Made by a program: the position numbers and the translations under genes. From LMUY01 sp964244585 (lineage in GTDB: Bacteria > Pseudomonadota > Alphaproteobacteria > Acetobacterales > Acetobacteraceae), in contig CAXTJM010000012.1 of NCBI GenBank assembly GCA_964244585.1, positions 62,001 through 126,000 of the forward strand: DNA of 64,000 bases, written 5' to 3'. The notes under the pieces were generated by a model. It was not told where the DNA came from. It saw nothing but the letters and a program-made list of their open reading frames with translations, and did not search any database. Below, in pieces: positions 25,038 to 34,632 of this stretch. The stretch's first letter is position 1, and every line of letters starts with the position of its first letter.

Positions 25038-27655
25038 GGCGTGTCGCCCACCGCGAAGTTTACGATGCGGCCGGGTACATAGATCCGCCGGAGGATCGTC
25101 TTGCCGTCCAAGAGCCGGGCCACGTTCTCGTCTGCTGCCGCGGCCTGGATCACGACGTCTTCCGCACTGTCCACCGGCACGTCGATCCGGCCCCTCAGCT
25201 TACCGCCGACCTGCACGGCGATGGTCATCATGGTCTTCGTCATCATCGCCGGGTCGGCGATCGGCCACGTCATGTCGGGCAGGCCAACCGCCCCGGGTTG
25301 GAGTTGGGACAGGATTTCGGCCGCGAGATGGGGCATCATCGGGGCTGCCAGTCGAGCGAAGACGTCCATTGCTGCCCTAACCTCACCAGCGGCCGAGCTG
25401 TCCTCCACAGCCAGCGCGCGTTGCGCATCGAAGATGGCGTTCAGGAGTTCATACAGGCGCGCCACCGCGACGTTGAACGCAAACTGGTCCAGTGCCGTCG
25501 TCACGCTCGCGATCGTGCGGTGCACGGACCGCGCCAACGCCGTCGGCGCTGTTGCCGCCGGGCCGCCGGGCTCCAGCGCGGCAATCGCCTGAGTCAGCCG
25601 GTAAACGCGTTGCGTGAACCGGTGCGCTCCGGCGATGCCGGTTTCCGTCCACTCCATGTCGCGGTCGGGTGGGTTGTCCGACAGGACGAACCAGCGGGCC
25701 GTATCGGCGCCGTACCGTCCAATGATCTCCTGTGGATCGATGGTGTTCCGCTTCGACTTGGACATCTTGTCGATCGACGTCACCGTGACGTCCGCGCCGG
25801 TCGCGATCTCACGCACCGTTCCGTCCGGCTGCCGCACGATTTCCGCCGGATACAGCCATCGGCCATCCGCCGCGCGATAGCTCTCATGCGTCACCATGCC
25901 CTGGGTGAACAATCCGGCGAACGGCTCATCGACATCCACCATATCGGCCGCGTGCATGGCCCGGGTAAAAAATCGCGCGTAGAGCAAATGCAGGATCGCA
26001 TGATCGATGCCGCCGACATATTGGTCGACGGGCATCCAATGGGCCGCCGCCGCGCTTGCCACCGGCTGCTCGGCCTGCGGGCTGCAGAACCGGGCGAAAT
26101 ACCATGAACTGTCCACGAAGGTGTCGAGCGTGTCCGTCTCCCGCTCGGCGCGGCCACCGCATCTCGGGCAGGCCACGATGCGCCAGGCATCGTGGCGGTC
26201 CAGCGGGTTGCCGGGTTGATCGAACGTCACATCCTCCGGCAGCACCACGGGCAGGTCGGCATCCGGCACGGGGACGATGCCGCAGGCGGCACAGTGCACG
26301 ACCGGGATGGGACAGCCCCAATAGCGCTGCCGGCTGATCCCCCAGTCCCGCATGCGCCAATTCGTCACGCCATTGCCTTGGCCACTGCCGCTCAAACGCT
26401 GGATGACCACCGTCATGGCCTCTGTCGTGGCCAGGCCGTCGAGGAAGTCCGAGTTGATCATCTCGCCCGGGCCGTCATAGGCCTTGGCGCCAACGGCGAA
26501 CGACGTGGCATCCTCGCCGGGCGGCAGGACGACAGGGATAACCGCCAGGTCATACTTGCGGGCGAAATCCAGATCGCGCTGATCGCCGCAAGGACAGCCG
26601 AAGATCGCGCCGGTGCCGTATTCCATAAGCACGAAATTGGCGATCCACACCGATACGACACGATCCTCGAAGGGGTGGCGGACATTGAACCCGGTGTCGT
26701 AGCCGCGCTTCTCCGCTCCCTCGATCGCGGCCTCGCTCGTGCCGAGAGCGCGGCACTCCGCCACGAACGCCGCCGCCGCACTATCCCTAGCCGCCGCGGC
26801 GGCGGCGAGCGGGTGCTCCGGCGCCACTGCCAGGAACGACATGCCGAAGAGCGTGTCCGGCCGGGTGGTATAGACCTCGACCTCGACCAGGGGACCCACC
26901 GGATGCTCCAGAGCGAACCGGATCCGTGCGCCCTCGCTGCGACCGATCCATTTGGACTGCATCGCCCGCACCCGGTCCGGCCAGCGGCTGAGGCCCGGCA
27001 GGGCGTCGAGCAGTTCGGGAGCATAGTTGGTGATACGGAAGAACCATTGAGCCAATTGGCGCTTTTCGACCGGAGCGCCGGAGCGCCATCCGCGGCCATC
27101 GACCACCTGCTCGTTCGCCAGCACCGTCTCGTCGATGGGATCCCAGTTTACCCAGCTCAGCCGGCGGTCGACCAGCCCCATTCGCAGGAAGGCGAGGAAC
27201 AGCTTCTGCTGCTGCCCGTAATAGGCGGGATCGCAGGTCGCGAACTCCCTCGACCAGTCGATCGACAGCCCCATGCGCTGCAACTCGGCCCGCATTGCGG
27301 CGATGTTGCGCCAGGTCCACTCCGCCGGATGCACCTTGCGTTCGCGTGCGGCATTCTCCGCCGGCAGGCCGAACGCGTCCCATCCCATCGGGTGCAGCAC
27401 ATCGAATCCGCAAGCCCGCTTGTAGCGGGCAACCACGTCACCCAGCGTGTAGTTGCGCACATGTCCCATGTGGATGTTTCCGCTCGGATACGGAAACATC
27501 TCGAGCACGTAGTATTTCGGCTTCCCGCCGGTGGGGACGTCCTCGACGCGGAAGGCCGCGCTTTCGTTCCATCGGCGCTGCCAACGCGCCTCGATGGTCG
27601 CAAAGTCGTAGCCCCCTGCTTGCTCTGCCGAGGCTGGTTGTGACTGGTCTTGCAT
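25034..27655 (-). CDS. leuS: Leucyl-tRNA synthetase
   Basis: An 873-residue class-I aminoacyl-tRNA synthetase (E. coli 860). The HIGH-like signature is NIHMGH at about residue 57-62 and the KMSKS motif (DKMSKSKRNT) is at about residue 630. The CP1 editing domain is present, and ENAARERKVHPAEWT-type residues match the LeuRS family. It attaches leucine to tRNA-Leu and is essential. Transcription runs leftwards into lptE and holA with an ATGA overlap. A DUF3576 lipoprotein gene lies 36 bp upstream in the same direction. Confidence 0.97.
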   Translation of the reverse strand: MQDQSQPASAEQAGGYDFATIEARWQRRWNESAAFRVEDVPTGGKPKYYVLEMFPYPSGNIHMGHVRNYTLGDVVARYKRACGFDVLHPMGWDAFGLPAENAARERKVHPAEWTWRNIAAMRAELQRMGLSIDWSREFATCDPAYYGQQQKLFLAFLRMGLVDRRLSWVNWDPIDETVLANEQVVDGRGWRSGAPVEKRQLAQWFFRITNYAPELLDALPGLSRWPDRVRAMQSKWIGRSEGARIRFALEHPVGPLVEVEVYTTRPDTLFGMSFLAVAPEHPLAAAAAARDSAAAAFVAECRALGTSEAAIEGAEKRGYDTGFNVRHPFEDRVVSVWIANFVLMEYGTGAIFGCPCGDQRDLDFARKYDLAVIPVVLPPGEDATSFAVGAKAYDGPGEMINSDFLDGLATTEAMTVVIQRLSGSGQGNGVTNWRMRDWGISRQRYWGCPIPVVHCAACGIVPVPDADLPVVLPEDVTFDQPGNPLDRHDAWRIVACPRCGGRAERETDTLDTFVDSSWYFARFCSPQAEQPVASAAAAHWMPVDQYVGGIDHAILHLLYARFFTRAMHAADMVDVDEPFAGLFTQGMVTHESYRAADGRWLYPAEIVRQPDGTVREIATGADVTVTSIDKMSKSKRNTIDPQEIIGRYGADTARWFVLSDNPPDRDMEWTETGIAGAHRFTQRVYRLTQAIAALEPGGPAATAPTALARSVHRTIASVTTALDQFAFNVAVARLYELLNAIFDAQRALAVEDSSAAGEVRAAMDVFARLAAPMMPHLAAEILSQLQPGAVGLPDMTWPIADPAMMTKTMMTIAVQVGGKLRGRIDVPVDSAEDVVIQAAAADENVARLLDGKTILRRIYVPGRIVNFAVGDTP

Positions 27656-27691
27656 TCGTGGCTCACACCCATGGGGGCATGGCGGCTGGCG

Positions 27692-28225
27692 CTATTGGCT
27701 GGCGGTTTGCGCCCTCAGCTCGCGCGCCCGCGCCAGCACCTTGTTCTCGATCTCGCCAGTCGTCGTGCGGCTTACCGCCGCATCGACCCATTGGCCGTTC
27801 TGCTGCACTTGCCGGAACACGGACACCCGTACGCCATCGGCCCGCAACTGGCGCCCCAGAATATACGCCGTGGCCTTGAAGCGCTCGCCGGCCGCGGATG
27901 GTGGCTGATACCAATCGGTGATGATGACCCCGCCAAACGGGTCCGCCGAGGCGAGCGGCATGAAGGCGAGCGTGTCCAGCGCGCCGCGCCAGAGATAGGC
28001 GTTCACACCCAGCGCCGCCCCGTCCTGGTTGCCGCCGCTGCCTGTTCCCTTGCCGATGCCGAACACCAGGCCCCCATCGCCACCCAGCTTCCCGCGGTCG
28101 CCCTGGGTGCGATAGTCGTTGTACTCGCTCTCCGCCACCGGCCGGACGTTCTCGTTTCCGCTGCAGGCGGTGAACGCGACCAAGGCGACGAGCGGGAAGA
28201 GGCGAGCGTTGCGACGAATGGACAT
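27692..28225 (-). CDS. DUF3576 lipoprotein
   Basis: A 177-residue predicted outer-membrane or periplasmic lipoprotein: a hydrophobic signal ends with FTAC (Cys21), followed by SGNENVRP. DUF3576 proteins are conserved in alphaproteobacteria beside leuS, which is what is seen here, with 36 bp to leuS. The segment GVNAYLWRGALDTLAFMPLA is characteristic, and DPFGGVIITDWYQPP repeats in relatives. The start at 28225 is the methionine giving the lipobox at the expected distance; longer extensions lack a signal. Function unknown, perhaps cell envelope maintenance. Confidence 0.85.
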   Translation of the reverse strand: MSIRRNARLFPLVALVAFTACSGNENVRPVAESEYNDYRTQGDRGKLGGDGGLVFGIGKGTGSGGNQDGAALGVNAYLWRGALDTLAFMPLASADPFGGVIITDWYQPPSAAGERFKATAYILGRQLRADGVRVSVFRQVQQNGQWVDAAVSRTTTGEIENKVLARARELRAQTASQ

Positions 28226-28315
28226 GGACCGCCTGCGAGGGAGATGCCGCACAGATGCGGCAGCCCTGTCTACCGCGTGTTCGGCCGAGCGCCAAGGACT
28301 TCGATCCTTTCGGCC

Positions 28316-28350
28316 AAACGAAAACGGGCGGCAGATCGCTCTGCCGCCCG
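28316..28350 (-). terminator. Intrinsic terminator of the porin gene
   Basis: On the minus strand, a perfect 11-bp stem (CGGGCGGCAGA paired with TCTGCCGCCCG, four-base loop) is followed by TTTTCGTTT. It lies about 25 bp after the porin stop and before the DUF3576 gene, so it ends porin transcription. Confidence 0.85.
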
Positions 28351-28373
28351 CATCCGAAGCCAGTAAGATCAGG

Positions 28374-29957
28374 TTACCAGGCGAACGAGGTGCCCAGCGC
28401 GAAGACCGACGCATCGGTCTTGTTGCCGACGCCCTTGACGCCGTTGGCGGCGGCCAAGGTGCTGCCAACCACGCCGTTCTGGCCACCCGTCAGGAAGTCG
28501 TAGCCGGTCTGGCGACGCTTCTCCCAGATGTAGGAGGCATACAGCGCCACGCCCGGCGCCAAGGAGTAGGTTGCACCAGCCGCAACACCCTGCTCCAAAC
28601 GTTGTCCACCGGTCACAGCACCGCTGGTTCCCGTCGTCGGAAGCCGCACGCCGTTCGCCGGATTGAAGCCCGTCGCCGTCGCTTGGTCGCCTTCGCTGAA
28701 CGACCGCATGTAGTGCGCACCGAAGATGATCGGCCCGATCGTGTAGGTCGAACCGACGATGAGGGCGCTGGCGTTGGGCTGGCCCTTGGCGATCAGCGCA
28801 CCGAAGCCACCACCGGCTTGGGCGTTATAGCGGCCGACCTGGTAGTTGCCGCCGATGGACAGGCCGCCATAGGTCAGCACCAGGCCGAAATCGCCGAGGC
28901 TGAGGTCCTCAAGCGCATAGCGCTTCGGGTTGGTCGGGTTGACCACGCCGTTGACCGGGGCAAGACCGCTATCCAGCACGCGGCCAGATCCGTCATACGA
29001 GGCCGTGGCGGCGATGCCGACCGGGCCGAATGTGCCGCGGTAGCGGACCAGGCCTTCGTAGAGGTCCTTGCGGCGAGCGATGTCACCCGTGCTGGTTGAC
29101 GACAGTGCGTCGCAGCCAGCAGTCGCCACACCAGTCCCCGATGTGAAGACCTGTCCCGGAGCCGCCGTCGGGCTGCAGCCGGCACCGTTGTTGTTACCAA
29201 CGTTGCTGGTGTTCGGTTCGAACGAAACGCCGAAATCGACGCCGTAGAACTGCGGCGAGACATAGACGATCTTGTTCGTGGTATACAGGTTGCCCTGGTC
29301 GGCGAACGGGAAGACCGTCTGCACGGCCCCGGGCAGGAAGCTCGGCAGGTCGCCGTCCAAACCACCGTCATCGAAGGTTTCGAACGTGCCCGTCAAGTAC
29401 AAGCTGGTCGGCTGGTCGGACGAGCCGAGCCGCAAGGTGCCGAACTTGTCGGTGCCGATATAGCCCCACTCACGACGAAGGTAGAGCGCGCCTTCCGCAC
29501 GGCTGTTGCCGGTGATGCTGCCGAGAGCACCGCCGCCCGCAGGCGCGTTGTTGTCCTGCCGGATTTCCAACGACGCACCATATTTCAGTCCGTTGGCCGC
29601 AACGCCGTCAAAGCCCGGATACAAGCGGGCATAGCTCAGGGTGCTGTAGTTGGAGATCTTGTTGATGCCGGCCGTCGTGTTGTTCGTCGCCGCACCCGAG
29701 GCGGCGGTGCCAGCCAAGCTACCCGCGGCGATGGTTGCCGGCGTGCCGCCCGTGTTCGGCACGAATGTGCTGCGTGCGTCGCCCGCGTCGTAAACGCCAG
29801 CATAGAAGCGGAAACGGCCGTTCAGGCGGACCGTGATGGTGCCCGGCGTTGGGAAGGACTGGCCGTCCGTATTGTCCACGATCTGGGCGTCGGCATAGGT
29901 CGCCACCCCCATCGAGGCGCCCAGTGCGGCCACAGTGGCCAGCAGGAGCTTGCGCAT
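28374..29957 (-). CDS. Outer-membrane porin, large Acetobacteraceae-type
   Basis: A 527-residue secreted protein with a typical signal peptide (MRKLLLATVAALGASMGVA, cleavage about ADAQ) and a C-terminal segment ending ASVFALGTSFAW, with the terminal aromatic residue that the BAM machinery uses. The mature part has alternating hydrophobic beta-strand residues, many glycine and asparagine, and DVGVSFEPNTS-like regions typical of Gram-negative porins. It is unusually long for a trimeric porin (commonly about 350-450). It has its own promoter and terminator. The permeating substrate is unknown. Confidence 0.88.
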   Translation of the reverse strand: MRKLLLATVAALGASMGVATYADAQIVDNTDGQSFPTPGTITVRLNGRFRFYAGVYDAGDARSTFVPNTGGTPATIAAGSLAGTAASGAATNNTTAGINKISNYSTLSYARLYPGFDGVAANGLKYGASLEIRQDNNAPAGGGALGSITGNSRAEGALYLRREWGYIGTDKFGTLRLGSSDQPTSLYLTGTFETFDDGGLDGDLPSFLPGAVQTVFPFADQGNLYTTNKIVYVSPQFYGVDFGVSFEPNTSNVGNNNGAGCSPTAAPGQVFTSGTGVATAGCDALSSTSTGDIARRKDLYEGLVRYRGTFGPVGIAATASYDGSGRVLDSGLAPVNGVVNPTNPKRYALEDLSLGDFGLVLTYGGLSIGGNYQVGRYNAQAGGGFGALIAKGQPNASALIVGSTYTIGPIIFGAHYMRSFSEGDQATATGFNPANGVRLPTTGTSGAVTGGQRLEQGVAAGATYSLAPGVALYASYIWEKRRQTGYDFLTGGQNGVVGSTLAAANGVKGVGNKTDASVFALGTSFAW

Positions 29958-30252
29958 TTAACTCTCCTCGTTACTGCTGGACAGTTCCAGCATCGTTGCA
30001 GGCCCCGCCCCGTTCCCAGACACGTGACAATTCCCATGGAACCGTTGCGTGGCCAGAAGGGCGGGGGCAGCCAGACCTGTCCAGAGTATTGCGACGCCGT
30101 TCACATTCTCGCAATCGCTCGTCACAGCTTGCCATGGCAATTGCGAAACACTGTGGCCAGGGGGTCACATACCGTGGTGTCGGGCGCCAAGGACGCCGGC
30201 GAGCCCGATACAACACGTCGTCCTACCCCCAATGACTGGAGTTTTCTTGCGC
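29958..30252. other. Intergenic gap with porin and yggS promoters
   Basis: About 295 bases between the divergent porin and yggS starts. It must hold both promoters. I see no supported coding sequence, and the longer frame upstream of yggS starts lacks a ribosome-binding site. GAGG-type ribosome-binding signals occur next to both starts. Confidence 0.55.
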
Positions 30253-30963
30253 ATGCTGGATGTCCCCTATTTCGGCGACCGTCTCAGTCACGTTCGCGAG
30301 ACTATCGGCCGTGCCGCTTGCATGGCCGGACGCAGCCCGGCCGACATCACGCTCGTCGCGGTGTCGAAAACGCATGGTGGCGATGCGGTCTCGGCAGCGC
30401 TAGCGGCCGGGCAACTCGTGTTTGGCGAGAACCGCGTGCAGGAGGCTGCCGGCAAGTTCCCGGCCTTGCGCACGGCCCATGCCGGCCTGCGCCTGCACCT
30501 GATCGGACCGCTGCAGACCAACAAGGTCCGCGATGCCATCGCCGTCGCGGACGTGATCGAGACCCTGGACCGGCCGCGGCTGGCGGACGCCCTTGCGGCG
30601 GCGCAGGCACGCGGCGACAAGCTGCCGCGCCTGCTGGTGCAGGTGAATGTCGGCCGGGAGCCGCAGAAGGCCGGCGTCGCGCCCGAGGATGCCGACGGCT
30701 TCATCGACGATTGCCGGGCGCGGTTCGGGCACCGCCTGGCCGGCCTGATGTGCATCCCGCCGGCGGGCGAGGACCCCGCCCGTCATTTCGCCTGGTTGGC
30801 CGACCGCGCCGCCCGGCATGGGCTGGCGATCGTCTCGATGGGCATGTCCGGCGATTACGAGACGGCGATCCGCCACGGCGCCACCCATGTCCGCGTGGGC
30901 ACGGCGATCTTCGGCAGCAGGCCCATCCCTGCCGCGCCTGAAGGCATGGCCCCGCAGGAATGA
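30253..30963 (+). CDS. yggS: YggS-family pyridoxal phosphate homeostasis protein
   Basis: A 236-residue PLP-binding protein of the alanine-racemase-like fold, the usual family length. The lysine site is VAVSKTHGGDAV at about residue 35-46, HLIGPLQTNKVRDA follows at about 80, and SMGMSGDYETAIRHGATHVRVG ends the barrel. YggS proteins control free PLP and vitamin B6 balance. The start at 30253 was preferred because GGAG lies 12 bases upstream; an upstream ATG at 30232 lacks such a site. Its neighbour is a porin gene, divergent, and kup follows 117 bp later. No enzyme activity is claimed. Confidence 0.9.
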   Translation: MLDVPYFGDRLSHVRETIGRAACMAGRSPADITLVAVSKTHGGDAVSAALAAGQLVFGENRVQEAAGKFPALRTAHAGLRLHLIGPLQTNKVRDAIAVADVIETLDRPRLADALAAAQARGDKLPRLLVQVNVGREPQKAGVAPEDADGFIDDCRARFGHRLAGLMCIPPAGEDPARHFAWLADRAARHGLAIVSMGMSGDYETAIRHGATHVRVGTAIFGSRPIPAAPEGMAPQE

Positions 30964-31080
30964 TGTCGCGCGCTTGAAACATCGCGTCGCGTCAGGCTTA
31001 GCTGCCACCGGAGCACCGGCCGCCGCACTTCGTGCCGCCTGCACGGGCCGCGGCATCTTACGGCCCATCGGAGTCGTTGA

Positions 31081-32973
31081 ATGAGCATGGTTGCCAGTGC
31101 CCATGGTGGCGTGCGTGCCCCGGTTCGCGCCAGCGCGTTGCTGGCAGTGCTGGGCATCGTCTACGGCGATATCGGCACCAGTCCGCTCTATGCCTTCAAG
31201 GCGAGCCTGGACCATTTCACGTCGCAGGGCGTGGCCGAGTTCGAGGTGCTGGGCATCCTCTCGCTGATCTTCTGGTCCCTGATCGTCATTGTGACGCTGA
31301 AATACGTCGTCCTAGTGATGCGCGCCGACAACAAGGGCGAGGGTGGCATCCTGGCGCTGATGGCGCTGGCGCAACGCGCCACGTCGGACGGGCGCGGCCG
31401 CACGGTGCTGGCCTTGGTGGGCATCGTCGGCGCCTGCCTGTTCTTCGGCGACGGCATCATCACGCCGGCCGTCTCCGTGCTGTCGGCAGTGGAGGGGCTC
31501 GAAGTGTCGGCGCCGAACCTGCAGCCCTACGTCGTTCCGATCTCCTGCGCCATCATCGCGGGCCTGTTCGCCGTGCAGTATCGCGGCACCGGCAAGGTCG
31601 GCCGCGTGTTCGGGCCGGTCATGGCGGTGTGGTTCGCCGCGCTCGGCATCATGGGCGTCCGGCAGATCGTGGCCGAACCCCACGTACTGCTCGCGCTGTC
31701 ACCCCACTATCTGGTCCTGTTCTGCATCCGCCATGGCTGGCTCGCCTTCGTGGCACTGGGCTCCGTCGTGCTGGCGGTGACGGGGGCAGAGGCGCTGTAT
31801 GCCGATATGGGGCATTTCGGCGTCGCCCCGATCCGCCGGGCCTGGATGGGGTACGTGCTGCCCTGCCTGGTGCTGAACTATTTCGGACAGGGCGCCCTGA
31901 TCCTGAACCACCCCAGCGCCATCGCCAATCCGTTCTTCCTGATGGCGCCGCCGAACCTCCGTCTGCCGCTCGTGGTGCTCGCCACCGCCGCCACCGTCAT
32001 CGCAAGCCAGGCCCTGATCTCCGGCGCATACTCCATTGCCCGGCAATGCATGCAGATGAACTTCCTGCCGCGCATGACGGTGACCCATACCAGCACGACG
32101 GAGGAGGGGCAGATCTACGTGCCCCAGGTGAACTCCGCCCTGTTCATCGGCGTGCTGGTCCTGGTGCTGGCCTTCCGCAGCAGCGACGCGCTGACCGCCG
32201 CCTACGGCATCGCCGTCACCGGCACGTTCATCTGCACCTGCATCCTAGCGGCGTTCGCCTTCCGCCGCCGGTTCGGTTGGTCGCGGCCGCTGGCGGTCGC
32301 CGTCTTCGGCTGCTTCTTCGCCATCGACACCGTGTTCTTCGCGGCCAACCTGCTGAAGGTGCCGGAGGGCGGCTGGGTGCCGCTGGTGATCGGCCTGTTC
32401 CTGATGGCGCTGATGACCTCGTGGAAGCGCGGGCGGGACCTGCTGCTGATGCGGTGGAAACAGGACAGCCTGCCGCTGGCGTCCTTCCTCAAGCGGCTGC
32501 CGCAATCCCGCACGGTCCGGGTGCCCGGCATGGCGGTGTTCCTGACGGGAACGCCCGACTACGTGCCCGCCGCGCTGCTGCACAACCTCAAGCACAACAA
32601 GGTGCTGCATGAGAAGGTGCTGTTCGTCACGGTCAGCAACCTGGACGTGCCGGAGGTCCGCGCCGCCGACCGGACCACGGTGACCGAGCTCGCGCCCGGC
32701 ATCCACCGCGTCATCCTGAGCTACGGCTTCATGGAAAGTCCGAACATTCCGCGAGCCCTGGAGGACCTGGTCAACCAGGGTGTCGACTACGATTCGATGC
32801 AGGCAAGCTATTTCCTGGGCCGGGAGGTCCTGGTGCGGGCGCAGGTGCCGCAGCTGCCGCTGTGGCGGCTCTGGCTGTTCCTGGTCATGGTCCGCAACGC
32901 GGTGCCCACCACCGTGTTCTTCCGCATCCCCAGCGACCGCGTGGTGGAGTTGGGCGTTCGCGTCGCGATCTAG
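31081..32973 (+). CDS. kup: Kup-family potassium uptake protein
   Basis: A 630-residue membrane protein (E. coli Kup 622) with about twelve membrane spans over the first 440 residues and a cytoplasmic C-terminal domain. The hallmark GIVYGDIGTSPLYAFK is at about residues 25-40, and GDGIITPAVSVLSAVEGL at about residues 123-140. Kup imports K+ with H+ and matters at low pH or high osmolarity. It stands alone. Alphaproteobacteria commonly encode several Kup copies, so it may not be the main K+ system. Confidence 0.94.
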   Translation: MSMVASAHGGVRAPVRASALLAVLGIVYGDIGTSPLYAFKASLDHFTSQGVAEFEVLGILSLIFWSLIVIVTLKYVVLVMRADNKGEGGILALMALAQRATSDGRGRTVLALVGIVGACLFFGDGIITPAVSVLSAVEGLEVSAPNLQPYVVPISCAIIAGLFAVQYRGTGKVGRVFGPVMAVWFAALGIMGVRQIVAEPHVLLALSPHYLVLFCIRHGWLAFVALGSVVLAVTGAEALYADMGHFGVAPIRRAWMGYVLPCLVLNYFGQGALILNHPSAIANPFFLMAPPNLRLPLVVLATAATVIASQALISGAYSIARQCMQMNFLPRMTVTHTSTTEEGQIYVPQVNSALFIGVLVLVLAFRSSDALTAAYGIAVTGTFICTCILAAFAFRRRFGWSRPLAVAVFGCFFAIDTVFFAANLLKVPEGGWVPLVIGLFLMALMTSWKRGRDLLLMRWKQDSLPLASFLKRLPQSRTVRVPGMAVFLTGTPDYVPAALLHNLKHNKVLHEKVLFVTVSNLDVPEVRAADRTTVTELAPGIHRVILSYGFMESPNIPRALEDLVNQGVDYDSMQASYFLGREVLVRAQVPQLPLWRLWLFLVMVRNAVPTTVFFRIPSDRVVELGVRVAI

Positions 32974-33034
32974 GGCGGGCAACGGCGCTACGCCCGGGAA
33001 CGTTAGGCTGCATGGATCGCGGCGGGGATGACCG

Positions 33035-33385
33035 ATGGTGAAGGTTCTGATGGTGCTGGCGCAGGGCCCGGGCTTTCCGGACGGCAACCTGGAGGACCGC
33101 ATGCACCTGCACGTCACGTTGACCCCGCAGGGCCATTTGGATGCGGCCGCATGGGAGACGGGAACCGAGCCATGGCCCACGTCGCGGCAACGCCCGGGCC
33201 ATGCGCTCCGCACTGGAGAGTTGGTGAAGATCGAGGACGGCTGGGCGCTGCGCGACCTCGGCAGCGAGGATGATCCACTCTACACCTTCGCGGCCCAGAT
33301 CGTCCGGCCGGGAGAGATCGTGCAGATTTCCCGCCTGGACGGCGACACCATGCTGTACCGCATCGTCGCCGTGGATCCCGGCTGA
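33035..33385 (+). CDS. Hypothetical protein, 116 residues
   Basis: A single-domain soluble protein with no signal or membrane segment. It opens MVKVLMVLAQGPGFPDGN, has MHLHVTLTPQGHLD in the first third and ends with a run of beta-strand-like residues (DTMLYRIVAVDPG). GGGGAT precedes the start by a few bases. The G+C and codon pattern look coding. It follows kup with a 61-bp gap on the same strand. I do not recognise the family. Confidence 0.6.
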   Translation: MVKVLMVLAQGPGFPDGNLEDRMHLHVTLTPQGHLDAAAWETGTEPWPTSRQRPGHALRTGELVKIEDGWALRDLGSEDDPLYTFAAQIVRPGEIVQISRLDGDTMLYRIVAVDPG

Positions 33386-33475
33386 ACTCGCGGCACCGAC
33401 TGTAACCCGGTGTTGTTGCCGGCGATGGCAACCCCAGCTCGGCAGCACGGTTAGATCGGACACGGGAGACACACT

Positions 33476-33796
33476 GTGCCACACGACAAGACGAAGTCCG
33501 ACAACGATACCAGCACCGCTCGCTCGGCCAAGGCTCAGAAGGCCGAAGAGGTTCAGCAGGCGGGAAGCGCCAAGGCCGGGGCCGGCCATGCCGAGGTTCC
33601 CGAAGGCGGCAAGGCCGAGATGCCCGTCCATTCCAAAGGTCATCCCATGCCGGCGGCTTCGACAGCAGCCTCGGATGGTACGGCGGTCCCCGGAACCAGT
33701 TCCGCCACCGCCGGGAAGGCGGAGAAGGAAGCGGCCGCGAAGAAGGCGGAGTTGACCAAGGAACAGCACGGACGCGGCCACCGCAAGGCGGAGTGA
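33476..33796 (+). CDS. Low-complexity, probably disordered 106-residue protein
   Basis: Start is GTG with GGGAG about 8 bases upstream. The protein is rich in alanine, lysine, glutamate and serine (for example AAAKKAELTKEQHGRGHRKA at the C-terminus), without a signal peptide or hydrophobic core. Such composition suggests an intrinsically disordered or stress-related protein. It is not clear that it is functional, but third-position G+C is consistent with coding. No family was recognised. Confidence 0.5.
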   Translation: MPHDKTKSDNDTSTARSAKAQKAEEVQQAGSAKAGAGHAEVPEGGKAEMPVHSKGHPMPAASTAASDGTAVPGTSSATAGKAEKEAAAKKAELTKEQHGRGHRKAE

Positions 33797-33852
33797 TCAC
33801 GCCTCGCTTCCTGGAAGGCCGGTAGCTGCACCTCCTTTATTGAGGACTCTCA

Positions 33853-34045
33853 ATGGCCGTTTTTGACCGCGCCAAGTTCACGAACGTCCTGGCCGATTCG
33901 GCAGAGTTCACCGCTGCCCAAGTCAACGCCTTGGCCGAGGCGCTGGAAGCGTCGTTGGAAGGGGCGGTCGTGCCGGGAGAAAGTCGCGACGCGCTGCCTC
34001 TTCGCGGCGTTGCGGCCGAACTGTCCTAGGGACACCTTTAGGTAG
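33853..34045 (+). pseudogene. Frameshifted DUF1640/CCDC90-like coiled-coil gene
   Basis: With a GAGG ribosome-binding site, the frame at 33853 encodes MAVFDRAKFTNVLADSAEF and then QVNALAEALEASLEG, resembling the N-terminus of DUF1640 proteins. It stops at 34029 after 58 residues. In the next frame, the same stretch reads REKVATRCLFAALRPN and RDTFR, close to the usual REKVATxxDLAALR pattern. So one base has shifted near residue 40. Even both halves together give about 63 codons, far short of the family's usual length. The similarity is by motif only. Confidence 0.6.
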
Positions 34046-34156
34046 CGTTCAGACCTGGTAGCGCTCCTCGACGTTGAGCGCATGGCCGCAGTGACGCCAA
34101 GACTGTGTTTAAAACGCGGGCGGGTCTATACAAGATGCGTTCGTGGGGGCCACACC

Positions 34157-34345
34157 GTGGACGCAGATTGGTCGGCACGTATCGCGCGCGAGTTCCGCCG
34201 GGAACCGCTTACCCCGGCACGGGCGGTTTCGCTGGCCGGCATCGCCCTTGAAGAGAACCGCAAAGACGACGCGGAGCGCCTCATCGCCATTGCGTTCGAA
34301 CTTTATGACTTGGCGTTTGCCGAAGCGCTCAAGCGGGATCACTAA
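34157..34345 (+). CDS. Hypothetical small protein, 62 residues
   Basis: Proposed start GTG at 34157, an open frame of 62 codons that continues from further upstream (34082). The protein is helical and charged: ADWSARIAREFRREPLTPAR and LEENRKDDAERLIAIAFELY. No known family. It ends overlapping the stop of the convergent helix-turn-helix gene by 3 bases. It lies in a low-gene-quality stretch beside a frameshifted gene and a tRNA. Only moderate support. Confidence 0.4.
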   Translation: MDADWSARIAREFRREPLTPARAVSLAGIALEENRKDDAERLIAIAFELYDLAFAEALKRDH

Positions 34346-34632
34346 ATGACTATGTCTCCCACGGCGGCCGGGTCGAACAGACCGTCGAAAATATCGTCGA
34401 GATGACAGGAGAAATACTCGACGACGACGACCAGGCTGCTTGCTGGGACACGCTCCCGTCCGCTCTCCCAATCGGCGATCACTGTCGGCGGCACGGCCAG
34501 ATGCTCGGCCAAGGTTGAAACCGACACGGATCGGCTCAAGCGTAGTTCTGCAATGCGACCGCCTACATGCACGTCAACCGCCGATATCGTTGCAGATATC
34601 TCCTTGGCTTCAGCTACATCAAGGCGCTTCAT
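34342..34632 (-). CDS. XRE-family helix-turn-helix protein, small
   Basis: A 96-residue protein with a Cro/C1-type helix-turn-helix: GGRIAELRLSRSVSVSTLAE then LAVPPTVIADWESGRERVP at about residues 25-65. Relatives are phage-like or toxin-antitoxin repressors. The start at 34632 was chosen from AAAGG upstream; the frame extends to 34773 without family similarity. The recognition helix is unusual (PPTVIADWESG). It stands alone, convergent to a tiny gene. Target and partner unknown. Confidence 0.6.
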   Translation of the reverse strand: MKRLDVAEAKEISATISAVDVHVGGRIAELRLSRSVSVSTLAEHLAVPPTVIADWESGRERVPASSLVVVVEYFSCHLDDIFDGLFDPAAVGDIVI